A stretch of 42,436 nucleotides of DNA. Source: Candidatus Hydrogenedentota bacterium (lineage in GTDB: Bacteria; UBA8481; J006). Numbering within the stretch: position 1 is the first letter of the stretch; every line of letters starts with the position of its first letter. The translations under genes and the position numbers were made by a program. Location: assembly GCA_003697085.1 (NCBI GenBank), contig RFFU01000034.1, positions 1 to 42,436 of the forward strand, read 5' to 3'. Shown here in pieces: positions 42,034 through 42,436 of this stretch. The notes beneath the pieces were generated by a model. That model worked only from the letters and a program-made list of their open reading frames with translations. It had not been told where the DNA came from and ran no database searches.

Positions 42034-42058
42034 AAATAGGATTTTCAAAGTCCTATTT
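42034..42058 (-). promoter_or_regulatory. 25-bp palindromic operator of the SOD gene
   Basis: AAATAGGA and TCCTATTT flank CTTTGAAAA on the minus strand; 11 of 12 pairs match around a central base. It begins just downstream of the -10 box, where a bound repressor would block transcription. A further half site (TCCTAT on the plus strand, 42060-42065) overlaps the -10. Size and symmetry suit an Rrf2- or Fur-like dimer; the regulator is unidentified. Confidence 0.6.
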
Positions 42059-42063
42059 TTCCT

Positions 42064-42093
42064 ATCGTAAAACAAACCTTCCTCCAGCGTCAA
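42064..42093 (-). promoter_or_regulatory. SOD promoter
   Basis: On the minus strand TTGACG (42093-42088), 18 bases, TACGAT (42069-42064). Transcription would begin near 42057, within the palindromic operator. Confidence 0.6.
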
Positions 42094-42385
42094 CGAAAAA
42101 TTCACTTTAATTCAACTGGAGGCGTCGATCTCCGACGGCTGGACCTCACTCTACCTTCCCACCTCTTTCGAACGGCTGAGGCGCTTTCCGAAATCACACG
42201 GTCGCGGCCTTCGAATCCCGGTTTATTTTTCTTTGGAATCTCGGAGAGGGGGGGATTCGCCCTTCGCTCGTCGGCATCCTGCCTCCTCCCTCCGGGTCTG
42301 GCCGCTCGCCTCGCGCGGCTTCCCTGCCGCGCGTTCTGCTTGTGCGGAACCGGCTCACGCCCGTTCGAATCCCAACATTTCAAAC

Positions 42386-42415
42386 AAAAAGCCGCCGTCC
42401 CTTCGGGACGCCGCC
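42386..42415 (-). terminator. intrinsic terminator of a minus-strand gene beyond the right edge
   Basis: CGTCCC (42396-42401) and GGGACG (42405-42410) form a six-bp stem, extended imperfectly, and the minus strand continues into TTTTTG. It directly follows the tRNA-like word at the window edge when read on the minus strand. Confidence 0.7.
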
Positions 42416-42422
42416 TTTCCGT

Positions 42423-42436
42423 TCGGAGAGGGGGGG
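42423..42436 (-). tRNA. possible 3' end of a tRNA-Ser gene running off the window
   Basis: On the minus strand the window begins with CCCCCCCTCTCCGA, which matches the acceptor end of many serine tRNAs (CCTCTCCG), and is followed by a terminator. Only about 14 bases are visible, so this is a guess that needs the adjacent sequence. Confidence 0.3.

Larger units (their letters stand above)
42094..42436. other. non-coding right end with tRNA-like duplicated words
   Basis: About 340 bases without a credible gene. It contains the 14-base word TCGGAGAGGGGGGG twice (42241-42254 and 42423-42436) and TTCGAATCCC twice (42210-42219 and 42364-42373). These resemble parts of a serine tRNA 3' half but do not fold into a complete tRNA here. 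Confidence 0.45.

Noticed and set aside
42201-42380. Complete tRNA genes suggested by TTCGAATCCC
   Set aside because: The bases on either side cannot form a five-pair T stem and no matching acceptor strand is present, so these are at most remnants.
42102-42383. 93-codon minus-strand open frame at the right end
   Set aside because: Covers the tRNA-like duplicated words; arginine-rich translation of a non-coding repeat.

Overview
The window looks like a chromosomal segment (or contig end) from an uncultivated diderm (Gram-negative type) bacterium of moderately high GC by eye. The diderm call rests on a TonB-dependent outer-membrane receptor with its own TonB, a TPR lipoprotein with a clear lipobox, an AsmA-family protein and signal peptides. 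I cannot name the phylum. A bacterial histone-fold gene, an S55 (SpoIVB-type) peptidase, a DUF1573/rhodanese/MauE trio and a ferredoxin-type nitrite/sulfite reductase with an extra helical C-terminal domain point to a deep-branching environmental lineage rather than a model group.

Layout. Positions 1-197 hold a poly-A run and an inverted low-complexity repeat. From 7355 down to 198 a minus-strand run encodes an S55 peptidase, a membrane-anchored beta-propeller protein, AccA, GltX and a PilZ protein. Next on the minus strand come a bacterial histone (7560-7772, with its own promoter and terminator) and a GT-C glycosyltransferase. On the plus strand, 9765-13359, are a GT4 glycosyltransferase, a YpsA-like nucleotide-binding protein and an envelope thiol-redox set (DUF1573, rhodanese, MauE). 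A fused CobA-HemD enzyme and a small zinc-ribbon protein are on the minus strand. A 1.2 kb non-coding stretch (15773-16972) contains a MITE-like element with a target duplication, then a complete cobalamin riboswitch with an intrinsic terminator. The riboswitch leads into btuB-tonB-btuF-btuC-btuD.

The btuD 3' end runs into a REP-associated tyrosine transposase (RAYT) unit flanked by 30-bp inverted repeats. Two solitary copies of that repeat lie elsewhere in the window (9398 and 27776). After it come a rhomboid/SDH-type protease pair (+), then ilvD, nfuA-like, an NCS2 purine permease and trmB (-). Next are a siroheme reductase plus an unknown partner (+), a TPR lipoprotein and miaA (-), a 1298-residue AsmA-like protein (+), an unknown single-TM protein (-) and a Mn-type superoxide dismutase (-) with a clear promoter and palindromic operator. 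The right edge has a terminator and duplicated sequence resembling a tRNA-Ser 3' end.

How the parts work together: CobA-HemD makes uroporphyrinogen III and precorrin-2, which lead to siroheme; the nitrite/sulfite reductase uses siroheme. The riboswitch operon imports cobalamin when it is scarce. The most unusual elements are the bacterial histone, the RAYT unit with dispersed copies that supply a start codon to one gene and the last codons to another, and the MITE-like insertion.
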